Part shown: piece after piece, positions 62,437-64,000 of the stretch
Numbering within the stretch: position 1 is the stretch's first letter
How the letters are laid out: each line of letters begins with the position of its first letter
Source of the DNA: Sporosarcina thermotolerans
Lineage (GTDB): Bacteria; Bacillota; Bacilli; Bacillales_A; Planococcaceae
NCBI RefSeq assembly: GCF_030067815.1
Contig: NZ_CP125968.1
Coordinates: 3,278,001 to 3,342,000, forward strand
Length of the DNA: 64,000 nt
Direction: 5' to 3'
Notes under the pieces: generated by a model
The model's input: only the letters and a program-made list of their open reading frames with translations
The model's database searches: none
What the model was told of the DNA's origin: nothing
Position numbers and translations under genes: made by a program

Positions 62437-63024
62437 ACTTCCCGTTGACACACCATGACTTCCCATAGAACACCTATAACTTCCCGTTAACGCACCATGA
62501 CTTCCCATAAAACATCGATAACTTCCCGTTAACGCACCGTGACTTCCCATAGAGCATCGATAACTTCCCGTTGACACACCATGACTTCCCATAGAACATC
62601 AATAACTTCCCGTTGACGCATCATGACTTCCCATAGAACATCATTAACTTCCCGTTAACGCACCATGACTTCCCATAGAACATCTATAACTTCCCGTTAA
62701 CGCACCATGACTTCCCATAGAACATCTATAACTTCCCGTTGACACACCATGACTTCCCATAGAACATCAATAACTTCCCGTTGACGCATCATGACTTCCC
62801 ATAGAACATCATTAACTTCCCGTTAACGCATCATGACTTCCCATAGAACATCTATAACTTCCCATTGACGCATCATGACTTCCCATAGAACATCATTAAC
62901 TTCCCGTTAACGCATCATGACTTCCCATAGAACATCGTTAACTTCCCGTTGACGCATCATGACTTCCCATAGAACATCATTAACTTCCCGTTAACGCATC
63001 ATGACTTCCCATAGAACATAAAAC
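62437..63024. repeat. Array B: twenty-eight 21-bp units, core ACTTCCC, 42-bp superperiod
   Basis: 588 bp equal to 28 units of exactly 21 bp. Two unit types alternate: ACTTCCCGTTRACGCAYCATG and ACTTCCCATAGAACATCNNTA, so the true repeat is a 42-bp dimer. On the minus strand the second type reads GTTCTATGGGAAGT, identical to the core of array A 58 kb away. It fills the gap between the start of the S9 gene and the end of the SLH gene. The stretch 62313-62436 shows nothing else. Confidence 0.95.
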
Positions 63025-63046
63025 CCCTCGCCATCGGCAAGGGGTT
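63020..63046 (-). terminator. Terminator of the SLH-protein gene
   Basis: CCCCTTGCC...GGCGAGGGG on the minus strand followed by TTTT, running into the last unit of array B. Confidence 0.7.
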
Positions 63047-63053
63047 GTCCTGA

Positions 63054-64000
63054 TTACTTTTTCAATTGTTCCACCCGGTGAATGAAAATCGCCATATCTC
63101 CACGTGTGATGGAGTTGCTTGTACCAAATAGCGTCTCAGTTGTTCCCTGGGTGATATTGTACTTCACAAGTGCTTTTACGGCAGCACTATATTTGTCTGA
63201 CACATCATTGAATTGAATAGTTGTATCTGCTCCGTCAAGTTTGTAAGCTTTCGAAAGAATCAAGGCCATTTCGCCTCGTGTTAGCTCGGCATCCGAACCG
63301 AAAATCGTTTTCGATTCGCCTTCCATAATTCCTTTTTCGACGAGTATATTTACTGCATTCGCAGCACGTGCCGGTACATCTTTAAATCCTGCATCTTTTA
63401 CAAATGTCGTGTCTAAATTCAACGCCTTCACGACCAAGACTGCAGCATCCACTCGCTTAATTTTCGCATAAACACCAAATTCAGTTTTGGAAAATCCTTG
63501 TGTAATTTTATTTGCCACAAGGTAATCGACAGCTGCTTTGTATCGATCCGCAACATCTAAGAATGCAAGAGCCTGTGTCGGCCCAACATTATCTTTCGGT
63601 TCAGTCTCATTATCTACCGTTCCGAACAGTGCTTGGAGTGTATAAACTCCCGTGCTATCGCTATAACGAACCTGTTCTACTCCGATAAAATAAGTCCCTT
63701 TTTCCAAGTTAGCAAGCTGACTCAGCTTAGAAGGCTCGCCATTCTTACCGCCTTTAACCTGCTCACTGAACAATGCTTTTCCATTGCCATCGAATAACGA
63801 AATATTCACTTCATCTAAATAAGAGCTAAAATTCAACTTCAGCTTACCTGCTGTCTTCAACTCTACTTTGAAGAAGTCCGCAGTATCATTCAAGCTAATG
63901 AAACCACGAAGGGGCTCGGCATCGAGTTTTAAATCCTTTGCAAGTTCAATCGCATTATTCGGCTCAAGTTCCTGATTTTTAGCAGGAATAAACTTATTCG
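63054..64000 (-). CDS. SLH-domain surface protein, C-terminal part (N-terminus beyond window)
   Basis: The open frame continues past the window end; 314 residues are visible. It starts with a pre-peptidase C-terminal (PPC)-like beta domain (PLRGFISLNDTADFFKVELK to FIGVEQVRYSDSTGVYTLQA), a common companion of secreted proteases, then three SLH repeats (LDVADRYKAAVDYLVANKIT; FKDVPARAANAVNILVEKGI; FNDVSDKYSAAVKALVKYNI). It is wall-anchored. The enzymatic domain, if any, lies outside the window; a surface protease is a reasonable guess. Confidence 0.85.
   Translation of the reverse strand, partial: NKFIPAKNQELEPNNAIELAKDLKLDAEPLRGFISLNDTADFFKVELKTAGKLKLNFSSYLDEVNISLFDGNGKALFSEQVKGGKNGEPSKLSQLANLEKGTYFIGVEQVRYSDSTGVYTLQALFGTVDNETEPKDNVGPTQALAFLDVADRYKAAVDYLVANKITQGFSKTEFGVYAKIKRVDAAVLVVKALNLDTTFVKDAGFKDVPARAANAVNILVEKGIMEGESKTIFGSDAELTRGEMALILSKAYKLDGADTTIQFNDVSDKYSAAVKALVKYNITQGTTETLFGTSNSITRGDMAIFIHRVEQLKK

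Noticed and set aside
62437-63024. CRISPR array
   Set aside because: No unique spacers between repeats, units of 21 bp, alternating related units and no cas genes in the window.

Overview
The window reads as chromosomal DNA of a low-to-moderate GC, endospore-forming Firmicute, most likely Planococcaceae (Sporosarcina-like). The signs are a Sda sporulation checkpoint gene with DnaA boxes, a YtaF-type protein, sigma-B-type promoters, S-layer-homology (SLH) surface proteins, NEAT heme proteins, a T-box-controlled ilv-leu operon and strong Shine-Dalgarno sites with frequent TTG/GTG starts. The genus is inferred; no rRNA or tRNA gene was seen.

Layout: 1-0.9 kb, an IS256-type transposase remnant and a hairpin element. 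1.0-4.1 kb, glyoxylate bypass (aceA-aceB) plus a YhfH-like peptide. 4.5-15.2 kb, branched-chain amino acid synthesis on the minus strand: ilvD, T-box, ilvB, ilvN, ilvC, leuA, leuB, leuC, leuD. 15.5-21.1 kb, a lipoprotein, sda, two secreted proteins (one with SLH domains), a VanZ-like protein and an M20 peptidase. 21.4-26.0 kb, a giant secreted nuclease. 26.2-31.6 kb, an FtsH-like protease, an orphan RNA, an NlpC/P60 hydrolase, a patatin-like lipase and a stress protein. 32-34 kb, an ISL3-type element. 34-43.6 kb, a sugar-dehydrogenase-like protein, a second stress protein, a UPF1-like helicase with a partner gene, and a nuclease lipoprotein. 44-47.6 kb, an AT-rich three-subunit molybdenum hydroxylase. 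48-52 kb, a ComK-like protein, YtaF, and an RNPP-type regulator followed by a secreted peptide. 52-57.8 kb, a heme-uptake operon (NEAT proteins plus an ABC transporter) behind a Fur-like box. 58-64 kb, an S41 protease, a TM2 protein, an S9 peptidase and the C-terminus of an SLH protein.

Two properties cut across the window. First, about 30 single-base frameshifts interrupt otherwise well-conserved genes. Nearly all are missing bases, most of which can be placed by lengthening a same-base run by one, so I treat these genes as real and probably intact in the cell (uncorrected read errors), and give whole-gene spans. Second, seven intergenic gaps carry strictly phased arrays with a 20- or 21-bp period, with cores GGGAAGT, GAGAACTC, CATAAA or TATCACAA. 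They match no feature class I know. With the RNPP-peptide cassette and the helicase operon they are the most interesting material here.
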